The notes below the pieces were generated by a model. The model was not told the origin of the DNA, searched no databases, and worked only from the letters and a program-made list of their open reading frames with translations. A DNA stretch of 64,000 bases from Anaeromyxobacter sp. GTDB taxonomy: Bacteria; Myxococcota; Myxococcia; Myxococcales; Anaeromyxobacteraceae. The translations under genes and the position numbers were made by a program. This document shows, piece by piece, positions 57,315-64,000 of this stretch; position 1 is the first letter of the stretch, and every line of letters starts with the position of its first letter. The stretch spans positions 372,001 through 436,000 of the forward strand of contig JADKCZ010000005.1 in assembly GCA_016718565.1 (NCBI GenBank), written 5' to 3'.

Positions 57315-59219
57315 ATGAGCAGCCGTGCTCCAGGTCCAGGTCTCCTCCTTCCGCCGCCCTCCGACCCGGAGGCCCTGTCCCCCTCGGCCGCGCTGGCCGA
57401 GGCCGCCTGGCAGCTCGAGCAGGTCCCCTTCGAGGAGCGGCGCCACGTGCTGCGCGGCGAGGCCGGCCTGCTGATCGACGGCCTGCTCACCCGCGTGGCC
57501 CGCGGCCAGGGCGCGCTCGAGGTCTCCTGGCCGAGGGGCTGGCGGCCCTCTCCGCCGGCGACCGGCTGCTCCGGCTCGGCTACTCCTGCGTGGGCGACTA
57601 CGCCCGCGAGCGGCTCGGCCTGGCCGGACGGACCGCGCAGGCCCTGGTGCGGCTCGGCGCGGGGCTGACCGAGCGGCCGGTGCTCCGGGCTGCGGTCCGC
57701 CGCGGTGAGGTGAGCCTGCGCCGGGCCCAGGTGGTCCTGCCGGCGGCGCGCGGCGAGGCCGAGGCCGCCTGGGTGGAGCGGGCCCGGGGTGAGACCACGC
57801 GGGCCCTCGAGGCGGCCGTGGCGGCCTGGGCGCGGGGGGAGCGGGAGGCGGTGGAGGAGGACGAGGCGCAAGGCGGCGGACGGGGCAGCAGCAGGAGGCC
57901 AGGGTGCGCAGGTGCGGGCGCCACCGGCTTCACCCGGGTTCGACGACGACGAGCCCTGGGAGCGGCTGGTCCTCCCGCTCCCTCCCGAGACGGCCGACAC
58001 GCTCGACCGGGCCTGCGCCCTGGCCGGCCGCCTGCTCGGCGCCGCCTCCCCCACCTGGCAGCGGCTCGAGGCCATCGCCCAGGAGTACCTCGGCGAGCAC
58101 CCGCCCGACGACGCCGACCACGAGGTGGCGGCCTGCGGCATCGAGGCCTGGGACCCGCCGCCCGACGGGACCGATCCCGAAGGGTCCTGCCCCGGAGACC
58201 TGTCGCCCTGGGCCAACGGCCCCCGGCCTGGCCGCCCTCCCTCCCTCTCCGAGCCCATCCCCGCCTGGAGCGCCGACCTCGAGGCCGTCCTCGAGCAGGA
58301 GTTCCACCGCTGGGACTTCCTCGCCACCGTCGAGCCGGTCGGCTCCCCTCCCCTCCTCGCCCTCGGCCTCTCTCCCCAGGACCTCGACCTCGAGCTCCGC
58401 CACCTCTCCTCCCTGCGCGCCCGCTGGGACGAGCTCCTCGGCCACCTCGCCCTCCTCCTCCGCTCCCTCGGCCTCTGGCGCGACATGGGCTTCCTCTCCT
58501 TCCCCCACTACCTCAAGGAGCGCCTCGGCCTCGGCACCCGCGCCGTCGAGCAGCGCATCGCCCTCGAGCGCCGCCTCCACGAGCTCCCTCCCCTCCGTGC
58601 CGCCCTCCGCGCCGGCCGCCTCTCCTACGAGCAGGCCCGCCTGGTCGCCCGCGTCGCCACAGACGACCTCTCCACCGAGGCCTGGGTGGCCCGCGCCGAG
58701 GGGCTCTCCTGCCTCGCCCTCCAGCGCCTCCTCGACACCTCCTCCTCCGCGCAGGTGCGGGCGCGCGGCCACCTCGACCTCCGCGTCCCCAGAACCGTCG
58801 GCGTCCTCCTCGCCGCCGCCTTCCGCGCCGCCGAGCGCGCCTCCGGCCGCTGGCTCTCCCAGCCCGCCTGCCTCTCTGCCCTCTGCGACCACTTCCTCCT
58901 CACCTGGGCCGGCCTCCCTCCACCTCGCCGCTCCGTCCAGCGCCGGGTCCTCCACCGCGACCACGGCCTCTGCCAGGTCCCAGGCTGCAGCCGCGCCGCC
59001 GCACACGCCCACCACCTCACCTTCCGCTCCCACGGCGGCTCCGACCTCCCAGACAACCTGGTCGCCCTCTGCGCCGCCCACCACCTCCACGGCGTCCACG
59101 CCGGCTGGCTCAGGGTCCACGGCTCCGCTCCTCACCACCTCTCCTGGGAGCTCGGCGAGCGCCGCCCGCCGGGGCCGGACCTCGGGCACCGGGCACCGAC
59201 GGAGGACTGGCGAGCCTGA
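57315..59219 (+). pseudogene. HNH endonuclease with DUF222-like domain, two frameshifts
   Basis: ATG 57315 opens in one frame (LSPSAALAEAAWQLEQVPFEER); from about 57524 the coding sense moves to another (LAEGLAALSAGDRLLRLGYS) and returns to the first near 57850-57930, giving DDDEPWERLVLPLPPE and then a long intact part to the stop. The HNH motif is at the C-terminus: LCQVPGCSRAAAHAHHLTF followed by LVALCAAHHLHG. The family segment YxxxRLGLxxR...VARV occurs twice (LGYSCVGDYARERLGLAGRT and DMGFLSFPHYLKERLGLGTR), so the protein carries an internal duplication. The two frameshifts cancel. Either decayed or mis-sequenced. Its nuclease role is inferred from HNH. Confidence 0.7.
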
Positions 59220-59254
59220 GCGCGGGTGAGGTGGCGGGGCGGTAGGCCGGGCGA

Positions 59255-59299
59255 GGTTCGGCTGAGCGGGGTTCGGCTGAGCGGGGTTCGGCTGAGCCG
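59255..59299 (+). repeat. 15 bp tandem repeat, three units
   Basis: GTTCGGCTGAGCGGG three times with one change in the last unit, between the HNH gene and the collagen-like lipoprotein gene. Confidence 0.85.
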
Positions 59300-59485
59300 G
59301 GCTCGCCGGGGCCGGGAGAGCGGGGCTCGGTTGGCCGGTGGCTTGGATGAGGCCATGGTCGCGGAGGACCGGCACGCTCCAGAAACGAAATCCGCCGCCG
59401 GTCGCGGGCGCCCAAGGGGGAGCGCCGCGCGACCAGCAGCGGATCTGCTGCGAGGAACCGGTGAGGTCGAGGCTCAGACGTGCGG

Positions 59486-60517
59486 CTACCGACCGCCCGG
59501 CATCACGGGGCCGGTCGGACCGGTGGGGCCCGTCGGACCAGAGGGACCAGTCGGACCAGTGGGACCGGTCGGACCAGTCGGCCCGGTGGGGCCAGTCGGA
59601 CCGGTCGGGCCGGTCGGGCCAGTGGGACCAGTCGGACCAGTGGGACATGCCGGACCGGTCGGACCGGTCGGACCAGTGGGACCGGTGGGACCAGTCGGGC
59701 CGCCAGCGCCGTCACCGGGGCCGGGGCCGCCGGGGGGACGGCAGTCGAAGCGGCCGCCGAGCGAGCCGCACGGGACGATGCAGATGGCCACCGTGCCGCC
59801 AACCGGCGTGGTGCAGGTGCCGGCCACTTCCTGGTGACGACCCACGGTGCAGGCCGCGCCCTCCGCCAGGCCTGCGCAGGCCTCGGCGCCGCGGGGCAGC
59901 AGGTCGCGCACGGGGGCGCAGGCCAGCACGCCGGTGCCGGCGGGGCCGAGGCTGCAGACGCCGGTCACGGTGACGGCGCCGCTGCGGGTCGGCATGGTGC
60001 AGGTGTCTCCGGCCGCCAGCGCGGCGCAGGCGTCGACGCACGCCTGGGGCGGCACGTGGACCCGTCCGCAGACCAGCGTGGCGCCGTCACGGGCGGTCAC
60101 GCACGTGCCGGCGCGGGTGGCGCCGAAGGCCTCTGCGGGGGTGCAGGCGTCGCCGAGCGCCAGGGTGGCGCAGGCGTCGACCAGCGCCTGCGGGGGCGCG
60201 GGCGGCAGCGGGGCGCAGGCCAGCGTGACGCCGTTCACCGCCAGGCGGCAGGCGCCGGCCACGGTGGTGGCGTCGGCCAGGGTGAGGTCGCAGGGGTCCC
60301 CGGCGGCCAGCGCGGCGCAGGCCTCGGTCTGCGCGGCCAGCGGCGCGCACAGCAGCGTGCCGGCCGAGTCGCTGGCCGAGGCGTAGGCCACCGACAGGCT
60401 GGAGGGATCCACGGCGGTGCTGGCGGTGGTGCCGGACGAGGTCTGGCCGCAGGCGGTCAGCTGCAGCGCCGCGGCGCCCAGGGCGACCAGGAGGGTGGAG
60501 GTCTTCGAGAGCGTCAT
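59486..60517 (-). CDS. Lipoprotein with five Cys-rich repeats and a collagen-like tail
   Basis: 343 residues from ATG 60517 (GTG 60547 possible). Signal peptide with lipobox LQLTAC, Cys23. Residues ~45-250 contain about five repeats of roughly 40 residues, each with ACAALAAGDPC-type Cys pairs and a GTCxx...GVLACAP pattern, so several disulfides are likely. From ~265 on is a stretch of Gly-Pro-Thr triplets (GPTGPTGPTGPT) with few interruptions, a collagen-like triple-helix-forming sequence, ending MPGGR. Surface location is inferred. It is divergent from the ECF sigma operon with 163 bp between starts. Confidence 0.75.
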   Translation of the reverse strand: MTLSKTSTLLVALGAAALQLTACGQTSSGTTASTAVDPSSLSVAYASASDSAGTLLCAPLAAQTEACAALAAGDPCDLTLADATTVAGACRLAVNGVTLACAPLPPAPPQALVDACATLALGDACTPAEAFGATRAGTCVTARDGATLVCGRVHVPPQACVDACAALAAGDTCTMPTRSGAVTVTGVCSLGPAGTGVLACAPVRDLLPRGAEACAGLAEGAACTVGRHQEVAGTCTTPVGGTVAICIVPCGSLGGRFDCRPPGGPGPGDGAGGPTGPTGPTGPTGPTGPACPTGPTGPTGPTGPTGPTGPTGPTGPTGPTGPTGPSGPTGPTGPTGPVMPGGR

Positions 60518-60680
60518 GGGAGGAGTTCCTCTGGCGGCAGGGGTCACCGCGGTGGATGGGCGAGCTGCCCGGGTGGGGTCTCGTGGTTCAGACGCCGCGG
60601 CCGCCGAGGAAGTTCCCGGCCGGCCGGCAGGCCCCGTTCGCGCGGCTGCCGGCCCGCCCGGGCTCGACTAAGGTGGCGGC

Positions 60681-61340
60681 GTGCCGAGCCGCGCCGACCT
60701 CGACGACCTCATCGCCCGCGCCCAGGCCGGCGAGCCGCGCGCCTTCGAGCTCCTGGTGGCCGGCCACCTCGGCCAGGTGCGCCGCTACGCCCGCGCCTTC
60801 GCGCCGCACCCGGCCGACGCCGACGACCTGGCGCAGGAGGCGCTCCTCAAGGTCCACCGCAGCCTGCGCTCCTTCCGCTACCAGGCGGCCTTCACCACCT
60901 GGCTCTTCGCGGTGGTGCGAACCACCTTCCTCGACCTGGCCCGCAGCGCGTCCAGGCGCGGGGTGGAGCGCTCGCTGGTGGAGGCCGACGCCCAGGCTCC
61001 GGCCGGCGCCCCGCTGGCGGACGAGCAGCTGGCCGACGCCCAGGAACGGGAACGGGTCTGGGCTGCGCTCCGCCAGGTGCCGCTGGAGTTCCGGTCGGCG
61101 CTGGTGCTGTTCGACCTCGAGGGCCACAGCTACGACGAGGTGGCGGTCATCGAGGGCATCCCGGTGGGCACGGTCCGGTCGCGCCTCTCCCGGGGCCGGG
61201 CCCAGCTCAGGCGCCTGCTGGAAGCGGCCGACGCGGCCGTGGCCCTGGCGGAGGCTCCGCCGCCTGAGGGTGCGACCGCGACCCAACCGGGAACTTTCGC
61301 TGACGGTGCGGCGTCACACCTTGGCAGGAGCAGACCATGA
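60681..61340 (+). CDS. ECF-type RNA polymerase sigma factor
   Basis: 219 residues from GTG 60681. Region 2: RAFELLVAGHLGQVRRYARAF, then DADDLAQEALLKVHRSLRSFRY with the -10-recognition helix. Region 4: LDLEGHSYDEVAVIEGIPVGTVRSRLSRGRAQLRRLL, the HTH for the -35 element. A C-terminal tail of about 35 residues follows. It is first in an operon with ATGA overlaps, its second gene in the usual anti-sigma position. It probably controls its own operon and the divergent lipoprotein gene (inference). Confidence 0.92.
   Translation: MPSRADLDDLIARAQAGEPRAFELLVAGHLGQVRRYARAFAPHPADADDLAQEALLKVHRSLRSFRYQAAFTTWLFAVVRTTFLDLARSASRRGVERSLVEADAQAPAGAPLADEQLADAQERERVWAALRQVPLEFRSALVLFDLEGHSYDEVAVIEGIPVGTVRSRLSRGRAQLRRLLEAADAAVALAEAPPPEGATATQPGTFADGAASHLGRSRP
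61290..61315 (+). promoter_or_regulatory. ECF-promoter-like pair before the second gene of the sigma operon
   Basis: GGAAC at 61290-61294 and CGTC at 61312-61315 with 17 bases between, as in many ECF-dependent promoters. It lies inside the end of the sigma gene, about 22 bases before the next start codon. It may be chance or part of a coding constraint. Confidence 0.35.
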
Positions 61341-62014
61341 CCAGTCCCGTGGACCCCAGAGAGCAGGACGTGACGGCGCGCCTGCGTCGCCTGCGGGTCG
61401 ATCCGCCCGACGACGACTTCGGGGCCGCCCTGCATCGCCGGCTCGCCGAGGCACCCCCGCCGGTCCCGCCTTCCCCATGGGCCCGCCTGGTGGACGCCTG
61501 GCGCGCCGCGCCGCGCCTCTCGCTCCCGGCGTCGGCCGGCCTGGCCGCGGCGGCGGCGCTGGCGGTCTTCGCCTGGCGCGGCCCGGCCCCGGCACCGGCC
61601 ACTCCAGGTGGGCGCTCGGCGCTGGCCGGCCCTGTCCAAGTCGCACCGGCCGGGAGCGGCGCGGCCGCCCCCACGGCCCAGGGCGAGCGCGACCCCGAGG
61701 GTTCCGAGGTCCGGCAGGTGGTCACCGTGCCGGCCACGCAGGTGGCGCTGGTCCGGCTCGACCTCACGGTGAGCGTGGCGGTGGCCAGCGCCGACGTGAG
61801 GGTCACCCTGCCCGACGGGCTGGTCTTCTGGAGCCGCGGCCAGGCGCTCCCCGACCGCTCCTTCGCGTGGTCGCAGTCGCTGGCGGCCGGCCGCAACGAG
61901 ATCCCCATCGCGGTGCGCGGCCAGCGCTCCGGGCGGTACCACCTGACGGTGACGGCCCGCGTCGGCGGCGAGTGGATCGCCCATGACGTGCCGCTCGAGG
62001 TGACCGAGGGATGA
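61337..62014 (+). CDS. Membrane protein in anti-sigma position, no zinc motif
   Basis: 225 residues; the ATG overlaps the sigma stop (ATGA). Residues 1-55 are charged and cytoplasmic, with no HxxxCxxC zinc motif. One membrane helix (about 58-78, LSLPASAGLAAAAALAVFAW) is followed by an Ala/Gly/Pro-rich linker and a periplasmic beta-type domain (about 130-225: VALVRLDLTVSVAVASADVRV, AAGRNEIPIAVRGQ, YHLTVTARVGGEW). The layout fits an anti-sigma factor of a non-zinc type, or a sensor, but no family could be named. Confidence 0.6.
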   Translation: MTSPVDPREQDVTARLRRLRVDPPDDDFGAALHRRLAEAPPPVPPSPWARLVDAWRAAPRLSLPASAGLAAAAALAVFAWRGPAPAPATPGGRSALAGPVQVAPAGSGAAAPTAQGERDPEGSEVRQVVTVPATQVALVRLDLTVSVAVASADVRVTLPDGLVFWSRGQALPDRSFAWSQSLAAGRNEIPIAVRGQRSGRYHLTVTARVGGEWIAHDVPLEVTEG

Positions 62015-62652
62015 GCGCCCGGCACCTCATCGCCGCCCTCGCCATCGGCGCCTCGCTCGGCCTGGCCGGGCCGGCGCGGTCGGAGCCGCCCGTCCCCGGC
62101 GCCGGCGGCCCCGTCTCCTCCTCCCCGGCCATCGGCCCGGCGGGCGCCTTGCCCCGGGCCTCCGGCCCGGCGAGCGCATCCGGCCCCGCTGCCGGCCCAG
62201 GCACGCCGGGCACGGGCGCGGCCAACCCGCGCCTGCGCGCCTCCCACCGGATCGACGTCATCGCCCCCGGTGAGCAGGTGGACAGCGTCATCGACCGGAT
62301 GCGCGGCGCCATGCCCGCCGGCGCCGGCACGCCGCGCGGCCCGACCAAGGACGGCTCACCGACCGGCGTGCCTGGCCAGGGCCCGGGCACTGGCCAGGGC
62401 ACAGGACCGCCAGGGCAGGGACCGGGCTCCGGCCAGGGCACGGGACCGCCAGGGCAGGGACCGGGCCAAGGGCAGCAGGCGCCGGGCGCCGGCCAGCCCG
62501 CGCCGGGCCAGGGGCCCGGGCGAGGCGACGGCCCGCGTGGCCCTCACCTCGGACCGCCGCTCGGCGCCACCCCTGGCGCCGCGCCGGGGACCCCCGGCGG
62601 ACCACGACCACCACGGAGTGAAGGACCGCCCCCCGACCGACGCCCTCGATGA
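62011..62652 (+). CDS. Secreted Pro/Gly/Gln-rich protein
   Basis: 213 residues; ATG overlaps the previous stop (ATGA). Signal peptide MSARHLIAALAIGASLGLAG ending near PARSEPP. One ordered segment around LRASHRIDVIAPGEQVDSVIDRMRG (about 75-100); the remainder is repeats such as GQGPGTGQGTGPPGQGPG. Only two short blocks look folded. It may be a flexible periplasmic or surface protein, but no function is known. Its product lies between the anti-sigma-like and the beta-barrel protein genes, all translationally coupled. Confidence 0.6.
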   Translation: MSARHLIAALAIGASLGLAGPARSEPPVPGAGGPVSSSPAIGPAGALPRASGPASASGPAAGPGTPGTGAANPRLRASHRIDVIAPGEQVDSVIDRMRGAMPAGAGTPRGPTKDGSPTGVPGQGPGTGQGTGPPGQGPGSGQGTGPPGQGPGQGQQAPGAGQPAPGQGPGRGDGPRGPHLGPPLGATPGAAPGTPGGPRPPRSEGPPPDRRPR

Positions 62653-64000
62653 ACCCGGGCTTCGCGTTCGCGCTGCTGTTGGGCCTCCTGGCCGGCGACC
62701 CGCTGGCGCCGGCCCGGGAGGCGTTCGCGCGCCTGGACCACGAGGCCGCCGCGACGCTGGCGCTGGCCGAGGCGCGACCGCCGCGGCAGGGGGCGGCGCT
62801 CGACCTGGCCGGCCTGGCGCGCTTCCGCGCCGGCCGGAGCGCCGAGGCGCTGGCCGCCTTCGACGCCGCGGGGCGCGCCGAGGACGCGCCACCGCGGGGC
62901 CGGTGGCAGTACAACCGCGGCGCCTGCCTCTACGACCTGGGGCGCGCCGCGGAGGCCGAGCAGGCCTTCCTGGAAGCCGCCACGCTCGACGAGGCGCTGG
63001 CGCCGGCGGCCCTGGCCAACGCCGGCTTCGCCGCGCTCGACGCGGGGTCGCCGTCGCGGGCGCGCGCGCTGCTGCAGGGCCTCCGTTCCCTGCCGGGCCT
63101 GAGCGAGCCGGTGCGGCGGCTGGCCGAGGAGCTGGACGCAGCGCTGCCTGCCGCGAGCCCGCTGCCCTCGCAGCCGGTCGTGGTCGGCGTGGTTGGCGTG
63201 GTCGGCGCGCCGGCCGTCGCCGGCGACGGCTCGGCCCCGCCGCCGCTCCCGGCGCCGGAGCCGCTGCGCGCCCCGACGCTCTCGCTCCTGGCTGGCGTCG
63301 GCTACGACAGCAACGTGCTGCAGTCCGGGCTCGGCACCGCGCCGGAGGGAGCCCCCATCGCCTCCGGCCGGGTCCAGGGCGCCACCCTCTCGCTGGCCGG
63401 CGCCGCCCAGCGCCGCTGGACCCCCGCGCCGGGCACCACGCTCTGGCTGGGCTACGGCCTGGATCAGCTGGCCTACCCCTCCGCCACCGCCGAGGACTAC
63501 TCGCTCCAGCAGCACCAGCTGACCGTCGGCGTGGAGCGGCAGCTGGGCGCCTGGCGGCTGGCGCTCTGGGCGGACGGCTACGCGGCCTTCACCGGCCTCT
63601 CCAGCTTCCGCGGCCTGCAGGCGGGCGGCGGCCTGGGCGGCTCGGCCTCACGCGCCTGGAGCGCGGCCTCCTCCACCCGGCTGGACATCGGCTGGGGCGG
63701 CCGCCTGGCGCTCTCCGGCGAGTTCGAGCACCTCGACGGCGACCGCCTCGACCTGGCGCTCGGGCAGGCCCACCAGCTGGGCCCGCTGCTGCTCGGGGCC
63801 AGCCTGCGCTGGCGGCGGGAGCGGCTCGGCGTGCTGGAGCAGGCCACCCAGCAGAACCTGCCCTGCCCGGTGGGGCACACCTGCAGCCAGCGGTACGAGA
63901 TCCCGTACGGCTCCGACGGCCTGCAGCTGGCCGCCTCGGCGCAGCTCGAGCTGGGCGACCGGCTCTGGCCCGGCCAGGCGAAAGACCGGCTGGCGCTCGG
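62649..64000 (+). CDS. TPR plus outer-membrane beta-barrel protein (3' end outside window)
   Basis: At least 450 residues; ATG 62649 overlaps the preceding stop (ATGA) and the frame is open to the window end. A signal peptide MNPGFAFALLLGLLAG precedes TPR-like helices (about 20-170: ALDLAGLARFRAGRSAEALAA, NRGACLYDLGRAAEAEQAFLEA). After a Val/Gly/Pro linker a beta-barrel begins at LSLLAGVGYDSNVLQSG, with alternating polar-apolar strands (TLWLGYGLDQLAY, WADGYAAF). The YDSNV motif is common in TPR-preceded outer-membrane barrels. It probably resides in the outer membrane with the TPR part in the periplasm. Two Cys (CPVGHTC) lie in one loop. Confidence 0.7.
   Translation, partial: MNPGFAFALLLGLLAGDPLAPAREAFARLDHEAAATLALAEARPPRQGAALDLAGLARFRAGRSAEALAAFDAAGRAEDAPPRGRWQYNRGACLYDLGRAAEAEQAFLEAATLDEALAPAALANAGFAALDAGSPSRARALLQGLRSLPGLSEPVRRLAEELDAALPAASPLPSQPVVVGVVGVVGAPAVAGDGSAPPPLPAPEPLRAPTLSLLAGVGYDSNVLQSGLGTAPEGAPIASGRVQGATLSLAGAAQRRWTPAPGTTLWLGYGLDQLAYPSATAEDYSLQQHQLTVGVERQLGAWRLALWADGYAAFTGLSSFRGLQAGGGLGGSASRAWSAASSTRLDIGWGGRLALSGEFEHLDGDRLDLALGQAHQLGPLLLGASLRWRRERLGVLEQATQQNLPCPVGHTCSQRYEIPYGSDGLQLAASAQLELGDRLWPGQAKDRLAL

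Noticed and set aside
59226..59837. Plus-strand collagen-like frame (GPVGPVGP)
   Set aside because: It is the antisense reading of the GPT repeats of the real lipoprotein gene, without signal peptide or ribosome site.

Overview
The window is about 74% G+C, densely coded, with strong GC3 bias and many GTG starts. Gene content points to a myxobacterium (Myxococcota), most likely Anaeromyxobacter or a close relative. The pointers are a FrzS/AglZ-like pseudo-receiver coiled-coil protein, DUF4388-type and MshEN/GAF/HEAT fusions, an HNH endonuclease of the DUF222 type, a TonB-ExbB-ExbD-ExbD set, B12-dependent propionate and ethanolamine enzymes, and low-complexity Pro/Ala/Arg-rich extensions on ordinary housekeeping proteins. 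This assignment is inferred from gene content, not from a database match. No rRNA, tRNA, CRISPR array, prophage or insertion sequence was seen.

Layout. 0-8 kb: the 3' end of transketolase, a secreted M30-like metallopeptidase, a small LuxR-type HTH protein, a degenerate receiver/GGDEF protein divergent from NAD synthetase, and polyphosphate kinase 2. 7-18.9 kb is translation and RNA/DNA maintenance: pyrH-frr on the minus strand; poly(A) polymerase with a repeat tail; RNase HII; MutM; and a bcp-rsmB pair. rpsB-tsf is on the plus strand. The bcp gene has an in-frame TGA exactly at the peroxidatic cysteine codon, followed by a SECIS-like hairpin, so it probably encodes a selenocysteine peroxiredoxin. 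19-27 kb: a CAP-domain lipoprotein and a TonB-dependent receptor divergent from tonB-exbB-exbD-exbD across a regulatory region with back-to-back promoters.

27-48 kb is mostly minus strand. One long run of closely spaced genes (38.1 down to 29.4 kb) holds a glycosyltransferase, PlsC, a biotin carboxylase, a biotinyl-domain protein, methylmalonyl-CoA mutase, a DUF4388-DnaJ-TPR protein and a YhbY-type RNA-binding protein. The carboxyltransferase subunit is separate, at 41.4-43.0 kb. Together these give the propionyl-CoA to succinyl-CoA route, apart from the small B12-binding mutase subunit and the epimerase, which are not here. The biotinyl protein has Arg where the biotinylated Lys is expected. 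Also here are a cold-shock protein, an FKBP, a cytochrome c, two secreted proteins of unknown role, a large MshEN/GAF/HEAT protein, an RDD membrane protein, RsmE and PrmA.

49-56 kb: the FrzS/AglZ-like protein, then eutB-eutC-permease for ethanolamine breakdown without microcompartment genes; eutC carries a frameshift. 56-59 kb: two tiny genes, a repeat-rich gap and an HNH endonuclease gene with two frameshifts. 59.5-64 kb: a collagen-like, Cys-repeat lipoprotein divergent from a four-gene operon with ATGA-type overlaps. That operon encodes an ECF sigma factor, a membrane protein in the anti-sigma position, a Pro/Gly/Gln-rich secreted protein and a TPR plus beta-barrel protein that runs off the end.

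Repeats recur across the window: six copies of a 35-44 bp palindromic intergenic repeat, four G-rich hexamer tracts all with G on the plus strand, and tandem repeats inside pcnB and the MshEN/GAF/HEAT gene.
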